Assembly (NCBI GenBank): GCA_026625625.1
Contig: CP113055.1
Span: 1,242,501 to 1,306,500 of the forward strand
Direction of reading: 5' to 3'
DNA length: 64,000 bases
Source: Blastomonas sp. SL216
GTDB taxonomy: Bacteria; Pseudomonadota; Alphaproteobacteria; Sphingomonadales; Sphingomonadaceae
The notes beneath the pieces were generated by a model. The model was not told the DNA's origin, did no database searches, and saw nothing but the letters and a program-made list of their open reading frames with translations. Shown here in pieces: positions 8,671 to 17,043 of the stretch. The position numbers and the translations under genes were made by a program. Position 1 is the stretch's first letter. The number at the start of each line of letters is the position of its first letter.

Positions 8671-9915
8671 ATGAAGATGTCAACGTCCGCACCTGGCTCC
8701 TCGGCGCCCCCGATTGTCATGGACGTCCAGAACGTTTCCAAGCGTTATAATCTCTATCGTTCGACCGGGCACCGGCTGGCGGGCATGCTCGGCCTGGCCA
8801 AGCCGCTGGATGTCAAATCTGCGCTGCGCGATGTCAGCTTTTCGGTCCGCAAGGGCGAGATGATCGGCCTGATCGGTGGTAATGGCGCAGGCAAATCCAC
8901 CCTGCTCAAGCTTGTCGCCGGGGCGACCACCGCCAGTTCGGGCAAAATCACGCGCAGCGGGCGGATCGCGGCGCTGCTGGAGCTTGGTGCCGGGTTCCAT
9001 CCTGAATGGACCGGGCGGCAGAATGTGGAATATTATCTGCGCCTGCAGGGTCTCAGGCGAGCCGAAGTCCAGGCATTGCTGCCGCAGATCGAGAGCTTTG
9101 CCGATATCGGCGCCTATTTCGATCAGCCGATCCGAACCTGTTCGACCGGTATGGCCATGCGCGTCTCGTTCGCCGCCGCAGCGCTGCTTCCGTGCGAAAC
9201 GCTGATCATCGATGAAGCTCTGGTGGTGGGCGACAACCGGTTCGCGCACAAATGCTTCCAGCATATCGCCCAGCTGCGCGAACAGGGCATCACGATCTTT
9301 CTGGTCACGCACCGCCTCGATCTGGTGACGCAGCTCTGCTCGCGCGCGCTTTATCTTCAGCACGGTCAGCTGGTGTTCGACGGAAGCCCCGATGAGGCTC
9401 TCACGCTGTATTATCAGCAATATACCACCTCGCCCAACGCGAACGACGGAGGAATTCCCGCAAAGATCGAGAAGCCGGATACCGAATATGGTTCGCGTGA
9501 GGCCAATATCCGCGCGGTTCGGTTGAGCGACAACAGGCTGAGATCGGGTGCCAACGCGGTCGTGGCCGTCGACTTGCACTTCGCGAAGGCATGCAACCAT
9601 CCCGTACTGATGTTTGCGCTCAAGACGACCGAGGGCATTTTGCTCTATCAGACCGATACCGATCAGCTGGGAGCATCGATCGGCGCGGTAGCCGCCGACA
9701 GCCATGTCACGGTCGAAATCGCGATCCCCCTGCCCTTTGCGACGATGAGCGTGTTCGTCAATCTCGCCCTGACCGAACAGCGCAGCGACGGCCTGCATGT
9801 CCTGCACGCCAGGGCGTCGTGCGTCGAAATCGAGGTCGACGGCCCTCCGGGTTTGCTGGGCCTGGTCGATGTGGGGGCCGCGATGACCTTGATCGGGACG
9901 GAAATGGTGGCTTGA
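8671..9915 (+). CDS. ABC transporter ATP-binding protein, Wzt-like with C-terminal domain
   Basis: 414 residues. The ATPase domain has Walker A GGNGAGKST (69-77), the polysaccharide-exporter signature stretch LELGAGFHPE (103-112), ABC signature CSTGMAMRV (157-165), Walker B TLIIDEAL (177-184) and the H-loop VTHR (about 212). Residues ~250-414 form a Wzt-type beta-rich C-terminal domain, which in known Wzt proteins binds the chain terminus (often methylated) of the exported O-polysaccharide. That fits the methyltransferases nearby (inference). ATG 8671 is used; 8677 is also possible. GT2 gene follows after 2 nt. Confidence 0.9.
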   Translation: MKMSTSAPGSSAPPIVMDVQNVSKRYNLYRSTGHRLAGMLGLAKPLDVKSALRDVSFSVRKGEMIGLIGGNGAGKSTLLKLVAGATTASSGKITRSGRIAALLELGAGFHPEWTGRQNVEYYLRLQGLRRAEVQALLPQIESFADIGAYFDQPIRTCSTGMAMRVSFAAAALLPCETLIIDEALVVGDNRFAHKCFQHIAQLREQGITIFLVTHRLDLVTQLCSRALYLQHGQLVFDGSPDEALTLYYQQYTTSPNANDGGIPAKIEKPDTEYGSREANIRAVRLSDNRLRSGANAVVAVDLHFAKACNHPVLMFALKTTEGILLYQTDTDQLGASIGAVAADSHVTVEIAIPLPFATMSVFVNLALTEQRSDGLHVLHARASCVEIEVDGPPGLLGLVDVGAAMTLIGTEMVA

Positions 9916-9917
9916 CC

Positions 9918-10991
9918 ATGACCTGTCCGCCCAAAGTCAGCGTGATCATCCCGGCGTACAACGCCAGCAGGACACTTGCGGCAACGCTCGACAGCGTGAG
10001 GGCCCAGACCTTCACCCAGTTCGAATGCTGGATCGTCGATGACGGGTCGACCGACGACACCGCAGCCATTGCCGAGCTTTATGGCAAGGCCGACCCGCGT
10101 TTCCGCCTGTTGCGTCAGCCCAATCGCGGGGTCGCGCTGGCCCGCAATACGGCCTTGGAGCAATCACAGGGCGAGTTTGTTGCCGCGCTGGATGCGGACG
10201 ATGTCTGGCACCCGGATTATCTCAGGGCCCATGTCAGCGCCCTGACCGAGAGTTCACCGCATGTGGGGTTTTCCTATTGCTTCGCGCGCGCAATCGACGA
10301 GCATGGCTGGGTGAAGAGCACCATGCAGACGCATGGCATCAGCGGCCGGATCGGCCAGGCTTTGCGCTATCACAACGCGGTGGGAAATCCGAGCGTGGTG
10401 GTGTTCAGGCGCGACCATATCATCGGGGCTGGCGGCTATGATCCGCGCCTTCAACAGAGCGGCAGTGTCGGGTCCGAAGACTGGTTGCTGCTGATGAAAG
10501 TGGCAGCGACGTCCGAGGCGACGGTCATTCCGCTCTACCTTGTCGGATACCGGGTTTTGCCGGACTCGATGTCGGCGGACCGCATGCGCATGGTCAAGTC
10601 CTCGCTTCTGGCCGAGCAGATCTACATGGCAGAATTGCCGGAAGCCGCGACGCCCGAACGGGTTGGCCGCTGGCGGTCGGCGCTATGGGCGTTGGAGCGG
10701 GGGCGCGATGCCATGCGTTCCGGCAAGATTGTCCGCGCCGCCTGGGCATTGGGCCTTGGCGCGCTGCTCGATCCCGCGCGGCTATGCGCCCGTCTGGCGG
10801 ATATCCCGGTGTCGATCTATCTTCTGTCGCGAAGGCAAGACATGCGCGACTGGGCTCAGTTGAGGCCCGACGAGGATTTCTTCAACCATCACCAGAGCAG
10901 GCCATTTTCCTCCCGATTGATGAAAAGCAGATTGCAGCGACTGTCATCCACCGCCGGCCCTGATCCGCAGCGGCTTTGGCCGACACGCTGA
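9918..10991 (+). CDS. Glycosyltransferase family 2
   Basis: 357 residues. GT-A fold of family GT2: VSVIIPAYNASRTL (7-20), WIVDDGSTDD (38-47), NRGVALARN (69-77) and the metal-binding ALDADDVWHP (90-99). A long C-terminal part from ~250 is helical and unassigned. The ATG at 9918 lies 2 nt after the stop of the Wzt-like ATPase, so the two genes are one operon. Presumably elongates or decorates the exported glycan; sugar and linkage cannot be read from sequence. Confidence 0.88.
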   Translation: MTCPPKVSVIIPAYNASRTLAATLDSVRAQTFTQFECWIVDDGSTDDTAAIAELYGKADPRFRLLRQPNRGVALARNTALEQSQGEFVAALDADDVWHPDYLRAHVSALTESSPHVGFSYCFARAIDEHGWVKSTMQTHGISGRIGQALRYHNAVGNPSVVVFRRDHIIGAGGYDPRLQQSGSVGSEDWLLLMKVAATSEATVIPLYLVGYRVLPDSMSADRMRMVKSSLLAEQIYMAELPEAATPERVGRWRSALWALERGRDAMRSGKIVRAAWALGLGALLDPARLCARLADIPVSIYLLSRRQDMRDWAQLRPDEDFFNHHQSRPFSSRLMKSRLQRLSSTAGPDPQRLWPTR

Positions 10992-11016
10992 TCCGGTAAG
11001 GCGCGCGCAAGCGTCC

Positions 11017-11039
11017 GGGCCTTTATGGTGGAAAGGCCC
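11017..11039. terminator. Hairpin between convergent genes
   Basis: GGGCCTTT and AAAGGCCC form an 8-bp perfect stem around a 7-nt loop, between the end of the GT2 gene and the end of the convergent hydroxylase gene. There is no clear T-run afterwards, so intrinsic termination is only probable. Confidence 0.45.
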
Positions 11040-11080
11040 TGTTGCATCCCCGTTGGCCAATTCCGGCACCTGCGGCCGCC

Positions 11081-11794
11081 CTATCGGTCCAGCCCGAGGC
11101 GCTGGGGCGACTGGTTGCCGCTGTACGTGCCGAACATCCGGTCCCAGACGATCAGGCCATTGCCGAAATTGCTGTCATGTTCGGACCGATCGGCCGAATG
11201 GTGGCGGCAATGGATCGCAGGGGTTGCGATCACTCCGCCCAGAATGCGTTCGGCCATGGGCGGCAAGTGGACATTGCTGTGCGCCGCCAGGTCCAGCGCC
11301 TGCAATACGATCAGCGCTCCGGCAACGGCCAGTTCGTCGAGACCGGTCAATGCCGTTACGAAAGCAAGGCTGGCCGCCGACAGAATGGCCTCGCCCGGAT
11401 GCGTGCGAAAGCCGGTCGAGAAATCGAGATGCACGTCACCGTGATGGACGCGGTGCCATCGCCAGAGAAGATCGGAACGGTGCATGAGCCGGTGCAGGCT
11501 GTAGCTTGCCAAGCTGAAAAGCGTCAGCGCGATAGCTCCTTCGCTGACCAGCGGCAGGCTCGCCGCCCAGCGGCTGTTCAGCAGCCCCCAGCCGTGCTCT
11601 GCGGCCAGTATCGCAGCGGCCATCGGCCCGATCCAGGGCAGCAAGCCGATCAGCATGGCGACGATCCCCAGACCGAAATTGATCAGCAGCCGGCGATCAT
11701 CCGAAATCCCCTTTCGCGCAGGCGAAAGCGCCTCGCCGAGACAGGCCAGCATGAACACCAGAAGCAGTACGACCAGATGGATGGAGCCTGTCAT
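11081..11794 (-). CDS. Sterol desaturase/fatty acid hydroxylase-family membrane protein
   Basis: 237 residues with four or more hydrophobic segments and the histidine clusters of the FA_hydroxylase superfamily: HRLMH (101-105), HRVHH (114-118), then HSNVH and HCRHH with a following H near the C-terminus. These histidines bind a di-iron centre in the family, which hydroxylates or desaturates lipids. ATG 11794 is chosen because it is followed at once by a membrane segment; a longer frame to 12025 would overlap the exosortase substrate gene on the other strand. Substrate unknown; proximity to the glycan and exosortase loci may be coincidental. Confidence 0.8.
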   Translation of the reverse strand: MTGSIHLVVLLLVFMLACLGEALSPARKGISDDRRLLINFGLGIVAMLIGLLPWIGPMAAAILAAEHGWGLLNSRWAASLPLVSEGAIALTLFSLASYSLHRLMHRSDLLWRWHRVHHGDVHLDFSTGFRTHPGEAILSAASLAFVTALTGLDELAVAGALIVLQALDLAAHSNVHLPPMAERILGGVIATPAIHCRHHSADRSEHDSNFGNGLIVWDRMFGTYSGNQSPQRLGLDR

Positions 11795-11915
11795 GACAGC
11801 ACCATTCCTAGCCAATCGGCAGGTGCTTGACACCCCTGAACTGCAACGCCAGTGTCGCATGCAACGATGGCCCCGTTCGGCCGGGTCCAGGCTTTCGATC
11901 TTCAGGGGACATGAC

Positions 11916-12086
11916 ATGACACTCGACCGTATCGCCACCGCCTCGCTGTTCGCTGCCATGCTGATGAGCGCGGATGCAGCAATGGCCGGCGTTGCCGTGC
12001 CCGCTCCGGTTGCAGGCGTGGGCATCGGCGCAGTGCTGCTGATCGGCCTGGGTTATCGCGCCTTGCGCAACCGCATCGGGAACTGA
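11916..12086 (+). CDS. Tiny exosortase substrate with PEP-CTERM-like sorting signal
   Basis: 56 residues. Seen: a signal peptide (1-24) ending at an AMA-like cleavage site, then only about 32 residues consisting of VAVPAP, a glycine/leucine-rich membrane segment (GVGIGAVLLIGLG) and a basic tail RALRNR. VPxP plus membrane helix plus Arg cluster is the layout of PEP-CTERM-type sorting signals. A strong Shine-Dalgarno AGGGGA (11904-11909) sits 6 nt before ATG 11916. The exosortase gene starts 37 nt downstream. The mature protein would be nearly empty after sorting, which is odd. Substrate role is inferred from motif plus neighbour. Confidence 0.75.
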   Translation: MTLDRIATASLFAAMLMSADAAMAGVAVPAPVAGVGIGAVLLIGLGYRALRNRIGN

Positions 12087-12123
12087 ACCGCATCGGGCGC
12101 CTGTCCTTCGTACGTTTCCGGCC

Positions 12124-12972
12124 ATGACAGCAGCATTGTCGCCGGCGGGCGCCAGGGCACCGCGCGCGGTGTGGCTAACGCTTGCCGGCATCGTAGCTGC
12201 GGTCAACATGAACGCGGCCTATATCATCGGCAGCGTCCAGCTGCAGGGGCTGGCCATCGCTGCCACCAATCTGTTCGGCCTCAACGCCGCCATGCTGTTT
12301 GCCCTCTACGGGCTGTGGGAAATCGGGCAGAAGGACACTGCCAACGCCCAGGCAGTACCTGGGTCGCGGAGCGATATGGTGGTGATCGCCGCAACCCTTG
12401 GCCTTTCGCTGATCCCCTGGAATGCCGCCAGCCTGGTGGCACTTCTCGGCATTGGCTTGTGGTGCATTGTCACTAGCGCAGCCGAAACGGCTGAACGCCG
12501 CGCCGGACTGATCATGCTGACCATGGGCGGCAGCATCCTGGTCGCACGTCTGCTGCTCAACAGTGTTGGCGACAGCGTCGTCAATCTCGATGCGCAGTTT
12601 GTCGGCTGGCTGGCCGGGGTCGCTGTCGAGGACAATGTTGTCGATTTCCGCAATTTCGGTGAGCGCAGCTTCATCATCGGCCTGGGCTGTTCATCGGTGC
12701 ACAACATGTCGCAAGCGGTGCTGCTATGGGCCACGACCACCCAGTTGCTGCGATTGAAGATCGATGCACCGCTGGTCCTCTTTGCCCTAATGGCGATGGC
12801 CGGAATGTTTCTGGTCAATGCCGCCCGGCTGACCGCCATTGCCTGGTATCCGCAGCATTTCGACACGATCCACCAGGGCTGGATCGCCGAGCTGTTCGGC
12901 CTGATCAGCCTGATCGTCGCAGCCCTGATCATTGCGGCAGGGGCATTGCATGCTCACCGTCGCCAGGCTTAG
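12124..12972 (+). CDS. Exosortase/archaeosortase family protein
   Basis: 282-residue multi-pass membrane protein with about eight hydrophobic segments. The three residues expected of the exosortase active site are present: Cys189 in GLGCSSVHNM, Arg235 in LVNAARLTAIAW and His250 in HFDTIHQGW. Exosortases are transpeptidase-like enzymes that recognise and process PEP-CTERM proteins at the inner membrane for surface display or export. Flanked by a candidate 56-residue substrate and an overlapping accessory gene. Which exosortase subtype it is cannot be decided by eye; it lacks the large EpsI-fused form. Confidence 0.88.
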   Translation: MTAALSPAGARAPRAVWLTLAGIVAAVNMNAAYIIGSVQLQGLAIAATNLFGLNAAMLFALYGLWEIGQKDTANAQAVPGSRSDMVVIAATLGLSLIPWNAASLVALLGIGLWCIVTSAAETAERRAGLIMLTMGGSILVARLLLNSVGDSVVNLDAQFVGWLAGVAVEDNVVDFRNFGERSFIIGLGCSSVHNMSQAVLLWATTTQLLRLKIDAPLVLFALMAMAGMFLVNAARLTAIAWYPQHFDTIHQGWIAELFGLISLIVAALIIAAGALHAHRRQA

Positions 12973-13447
12973 CGCGGTGCTGCTGGTCGTGGCGCTGACA
13001 GCGACCATGGCGCCCAAAGCGCTGCTCACCGAGTTCAACGCGACCGAAGATCAAGCCCGGCTTGAGCGCGACATTGCGCGCCGGCTCGAGGATCGGGGAT
13101 TTTCGGTTACCCGCAGCACCGAGATTTCCCGCCCTGCGACCTTCTATGCTCAGCGCGCAGACTGCCGGGTCATGATCCGGCATGCGACAGACCCCGCCGG
13201 ATTTGATCGCAAATACAGGCAGAATTCCCGCGCCATAGGGATGCTCCGCTATCGTATCGGATCGAAGAGCTACGATGCACCGCCACTGCTGGACCTGTGG
13301 GTGGCCGAAAAGCTGCATCAGGCGAAAATTCGGCTGCGCATCGGTAATGCGCGCGCAGCTGCACTGGCGATCGCCATGAACGCGGACTGCCCGCCCGATG
13401 CACTTCCGACCGATGACCTGCTGATCCATCCCCAGGCCTCAAGCTGA
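12950..13447 (+). CDS. Membrane-anchored exosortase-associated protein of unknown function
   Basis: 165 residues. One N-terminal hydrophobic segment (about 4-22) is followed by a periplasmic domain of ~140 residues with two cysteines in ADCRV and NADCPP that could form a disulfide, and a basic/acidic helix DQARLERDIARRLEDRG. AGGGG lies 6 nt before ATG 12950; the start overlaps the exosortase stop by 23 nt, so it is probably co-translated. No family recognised. Size and topology are reminiscent of EpsI-type exosortase partners, but I do not see enough similarity to claim that. Confidence 0.75.
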   Translation: MLTVARLSAVLLVVALTATMAPKALLTEFNATEDQARLERDIARRLEDRGFSVTRSTEISRPATFYAQRADCRVMIRHATDPAGFDRKYRQNSRAIGMLRYRIGSKSYDAPPLLDLWVAEKLHQAKIRLRIGNARAAALAIAMNADCPPDALPTDDLLIHPQASS

Positions 13448-13587
13448 GCCGACTGGTCATTGGTGAATGGCCTTGCGGGGACCAGTGTGCGACGCGGATC
13501 GACATTTTCGTATACCACTCGTCGCTCCGGGGCTTCCCGCTTTGCAATCATGCACTTATGGTTCGCGCCAAACCAAGGGGAATCATC

Positions 13588-15420
13588 ATGAAGCCTGTCA
13601 TCCGTACCGCCGTGTCCGCGCTTGCGCTGGCGTTTGCTCTTCCAGCCGCTGCCGCCTTTGCCGAGGTGGCTCCTGCGCCGGCATCCCCCTCGACCGAAGA
13701 TGCCGCGCTGACCGCGTTTCTGGATGCCGAGTTCGAGACATGGGTGCAGATGCAGCCGCAGCTCGCCACGCGGCTGGGTCGCAAGGACAATGGCGACAAG
13801 TGGAACGACCCCAGCGAGGTTGCAGCCGCAGCGCAGCTGGCCTGGCGACAGCAGAGCATTGCCCGGATGAAGGCGAAGTTCGACCGGGCAAAGCTTTCGC
13901 CCGAGGCGCAGGTCAATTACGATATCTGGGAGCTGGAGGGCGAGCGCGCGGCACTGTCGCATGCCAACCGCGTCTATCGCCCGCCTTTCTATTCGCGGCT
14001 CTATTCGGCGCACAGCCAGTTGCCCGATTTCCTGATCAACACCCACACCGTCGCGGACGTCACCGACCTCAGGAACTATATCGCGCGGCTGCGCGGCATG
14101 CCGGCGGTGCTGGATGTGGCGATCGAGCGCACCAGGGCAAGCGAGACGGCGGGCATTCGCGCGCCGAAATTCCAGATCGAAACGATCATCTCGGGCAGCG
14201 AGAAGCTGAGCAGCGGCGCGCCCTTTGGTGACGGGCCCGACACTGCGCTCTGGGCCGATGTGAAGGCCAAGACCGAAGCGCTGGTAAACGCCGGCAAGCT
14301 GCCGCGCGCCGAAGCCGACGCGCTGCTCGCCGAAGCCCGTGCGGCCATTGTCGCGCTCAAGCCCGCTTATGGCCGCGTCATTGCCTGGGCGAAGGAAAGC
14401 CTGCCGCTTGCCCCCAGCGGCAAGGTCGGTGCGCTCACGCTGCCCGACGGCGCGGCCTATTATGCCAATGAGCTCAAGCTCAATACCACCAGCGATTACA
14501 CGGCAGAGCAGATCCACAGGATCGGTCGGACCGAAGTTGCGCGGATCGAGGCGGAGCAGGATGCACTGGCGCGCAAGGCAGGGTTCAAGGACCGCAGCGC
14601 CTATTATGCCGAGCGTGCCCGGCTCAACCCTGCCCGTCAATTCGACGATGCCGCGCGCCAGGAATATCTCGACAGCGCCAATGCTTTTGTGAAGCACACG
14701 CGCAGCCTGCTTGCGCCCTATTTCAACACCCTGCCCGCATACGGGATCGAAGTGGTGCGCGAACCGGCCTTTTCCGAGGTCGCGGGCGGCGCAGCGCATG
14801 CCTCTGCCCCCAGCCCAGATGGCGCGCGTCCGGCACGCACCTATGTGCATCTGGTCGGCACGGTGCCCGACCCTGCGGCCAAATATACGCTGATGTGCCA
14901 TGAGGCTGTGCCCGGCCACAACATGCAGGGCGATATTCAGGTGCGACAGAAGAGCGGGCCGCAGTTCCGCGCGGTCACCGGCTATGTCGCGTTTGGCGAA
15001 GGCTGGGCGCTTTACGCCGAGGCGCTGTGCAAGGAGATGAACGCCTTTCCCGATATCGCGGCGGACTTCATGCGGCTGGATGCAGAGCTGTTCCGGGCGG
15101 CGCGCCTGGTTGTCGATACCGGCATCCATGCGATGGGTTGGACCGAGGACGAGGCGGTGGAGTATATGAATACCACCGGACGCCAGCCGATCGAGCGTTC
15201 GCGTTCCGAGATCCGCCGCTATATCACGCTGCCCGGCCAGGCGACCGGCTACAAGATGGGCATGCTCAAGATCATGGAACTGCGCCAGAAGGCGGAGAAG
15301 ACCCTGGGCCCCAAATTCGACATCAAGGGCTTCCACGACCTGCTGATCGCATCGGGATCGCAGCCCCTGTCGATCCTGGAGCGGCGCGTGAACGACTGGA
15401 TCAAGCGCAGCCAGGGTTGA
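13588..15420 (+). CDS. DUF885 family metallopeptidase-like protein, secreted
   Basis: 610 residues with a clear signal peptide (about 1-24, ending AAAAFA). The DUF885 family is predicted to be a zinc peptidase: the motif HEAVPGH (about 438-444) supplies two histidines and the catalytic Glu, and GEGWALYAE (about 470-478) gives the third ligand. ATG 13588 is preferred over 13558 because AAGGGGAA lies just upstream and the signal peptide begins there. Located in the periplasm or outer membrane space by prediction. Followed by a terminator-like stem. Substrate unknown. Confidence 0.88.
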   Translation: MKPVIRTAVSALALAFALPAAAAFAEVAPAPASPSTEDAALTAFLDAEFETWVQMQPQLATRLGRKDNGDKWNDPSEVAAAAQLAWRQQSIARMKAKFDRAKLSPEAQVNYDIWELEGERAALSHANRVYRPPFYSRLYSAHSQLPDFLINTHTVADVTDLRNYIARLRGMPAVLDVAIERTRASETAGIRAPKFQIETIISGSEKLSSGAPFGDGPDTALWADVKAKTEALVNAGKLPRAEADALLAEARAAIVALKPAYGRVIAWAKESLPLAPSGKVGALTLPDGAAYYANELKLNTTSDYTAEQIHRIGRTEVARIEAEQDALARKAGFKDRSAYYAERARLNPARQFDDAARQEYLDSANAFVKHTRSLLAPYFNTLPAYGIEVVREPAFSEVAGGAAHASAPSPDGARPARTYVHLVGTVPDPAAKYTLMCHEAVPGHNMQGDIQVRQKSGPQFRAVTGYVAFGEGWALYAEALCKEMNAFPDIAADFMRLDAELFRAARLVVDTGIHAMGWTEDEAVEYMNTTGRQPIERSRSEIRRYITLPGQATGYKMGMLKIMELRQKAEKTLGPKFDIKGFHDLLIASGSQPLSILERRVNDWIKRSQG

Positions 15421-15432
15421 CCAGCGCCTATG

Positions 15433-15467
15433 GCAAAAGCGGGTTTCGATCAGAAACCTGCTTTTGC
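15433..15467. terminator. Stem-loop after DUF885 gene
   Basis: GCAAAAGCGGGTTTC pairs with GAAACCTGCTTTTGC (15 bp, one G-T wobble) around a 5-nt loop. The stem carries A-rich and T-rich arms, as in bidirectional intrinsic terminators. Confidence 0.7.
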
Positions 15468-15569
15468 TGACGCGTTGTTGCCCTATATGGGCCATGTCGG
15501 GCGGCGCAATTCGCTGACCGCGAGAATGGGTACGCCGCCATTACTGAACCTGCCACCGCTGCCGTCGAG

Positions 15570-16964
15570 ATGACCCCCACCGATGCCGGTGCCGAAGACA
15601 CCGGCGGCGTACGCGCAGCAGCCGCGCCTCAGGGTCGGCCCGGCGGTGCAAAATTCCTGACCGGCAGCCTGATGCGCCATGTGGCGGTGATGACGCTGAC
15701 CTCCAGCGTCGGCCTGCTGGCGCTGTTCATCGTCGATTTCGTCAACCTGTTCTTCATCTCGCGGCTGGGCGATCCGGCGCTGACCGCAGGCATCGGCTTT
15801 TCGAGCACGCTGCTGTTCCTCAACTCCTCGCTCAACATCGGCTTGATGATCACCATCAGCGCGCTGGCGGCGCGGCGCATCGGCATGGGGCGCGGCGATA
15901 CGACGCGCGCGCTGCTCGGCGAGGTGCTGCTGCTCGGCGTGATCCTGTCGGGCGTCATCGCGACCATCTTCTGGATCTTCGCGCCGCAATGGGTCGACCT
16001 GATGGGCGGCACCGGCACCGCCAAGGAGGCAGCGGTCAGCTATATCCGCATCGTTGCGCCCTTTGGTCCGGTGACGGTTACCGGCATGGTGTGCTCGGGC
16101 TTCCTGCGCGCCTATGGCGATGCGCGCCGCGCCATGAACACGACGCTGGCCATGGCGATCGGCAATGCGGTGTTCGATCCGCTGCTGATCTTCGGGCTCG
16201 ACTGGGGCTTTGTCGGCGCGGCCTGGTCGACGGTGATCGCGATCATCCTGATGGCGATTACCGGCGTGGTCCCGATACTGCGCCATTATGGCGGCTTTGC
16301 CATGCCCTCACGCGCGAGCTTTGCTGCAAACCTGACCGATATCCGCAAGATCATGGTCCCGGCGGTGCTCACCAATCTGGCGACTCCGGTCGGGGGCATC
16401 ATCGCCTTCCGGCTGATCGCGGTCTATGGCGAAGCGGCGGTGGCAAGCTATGCGGTGATCGGCCGCATCATCCCGCTGGCCTTCTGCCTGCTGTTCTCGC
16501 TGTCCGGATCGATCGGACCGATTATCGGCCAGAATTACGGCGCGGGCCAGCTCGAACGGGTGCGTGGCACCATCGACCGGGCGGTCGTGTTTGCCGCCGG
16601 CTTCACCCTGTTGATCTGGCCTGTGCTGATCCTGGGCGTCGATACCATCGGCTGGATATTCGATCTGCCCGCAGGCGGCATGGACCTGATCCACGCCTTT
16701 GCCTGGGTCGTCGTGCCATTGTTCTTCTTCAACGGGCTGCTGTTCATCGCCAATGCCAGTTTCAACAATCTGGACCGCGCCTCATGGTCGAGCTGGACGA
16801 ACTGGGGCCGCAACACCATCGGCGTGCTGCCGCTGGCGATGCTGGGCAGCAGCATTGCGGGGGCACCCGGCGTGCTGGTCGGCCAGGCGGTCGGCGGCGT
16901 GCTGTTCGGGCTGGGCGCCTATTGGCTGACCTGGCATCGGGTGAATCAGCTGCGGAAATTATAG
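15570..16964 (+). CDS. MATE family efflux transporter
   Basis: 464 residues with twelve hydrophobic segments in two similar halves, the MATE layout. Seen: FFISRLGDPALTAGIGFSS in helix 1-2 and GQNYGAGQ in the second half, matching the family (NorM/DinF-like, Na+ or H+ driven multidrug exporters). A ~28-residue hydrophilic N-terminus precedes the first helix. It is preceded by a terminator-like stem and stands alone; 79 bp separate it from the next glycosyltransferase gene. Substrate range unknown. Confidence 0.9.
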   Translation: MTPTDAGAEDTGGVRAAAAPQGRPGGAKFLTGSLMRHVAVMTLTSSVGLLALFIVDFVNLFFISRLGDPALTAGIGFSSTLLFLNSSLNIGLMITISALAARRIGMGRGDTTRALLGEVLLLGVILSGVIATIFWIFAPQWVDLMGGTGTAKEAAVSYIRIVAPFGPVTVTGMVCSGFLRAYGDARRAMNTTLAMAIGNAVFDPLLIFGLDWGFVGAAWSTVIAIILMAITGVVPILRHYGGFAMPSRASFAANLTDIRKIMVPAVLTNLATPVGGIIAFRLIAVYGEAAVASYAVIGRIIPLAFCLLFSLSGSIGPIIGQNYGAGQLERVRGTIDRAVVFAAGFTLLIWPVLILGVDTIGWIFDLPAGGMDLIHAFAWVVVPLFFFNGLLFIANASFNNLDRASWSSWTNWGRNTIGVLPLAMLGSSIAGAPGVLVGQAVGGVLFGLGAYWLTWHRVNQLRKL

Positions 16965-17043
16965 GTTAACCGGTTTGGCGCTAAGCCGGGTTGCGGCTAT
17001 TCAGGCGCGTGGTGTACCAACAAACCGGTTTTGCGATCTGAAC

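Noticed and set aside
11795-11915. Sigma-54 promoter upstream of the exosortase substrate
   Set aside because: No TGGCAC-N5-TTGC match; only a TTGACA without a good -10 was seen.
11795-12025. N-terminal extension of the hydroxylase gene to 12025
   Set aside because: It would overlap the exosortase substrate gene, and a membrane-protein start is present at 11794.
13318-15495. 725-codon frame on the minus strand opposite the DUF885 gene
   Set aside because: High-GC shadow of a clear gene; translation is arginine/histidine-rich without motifs.
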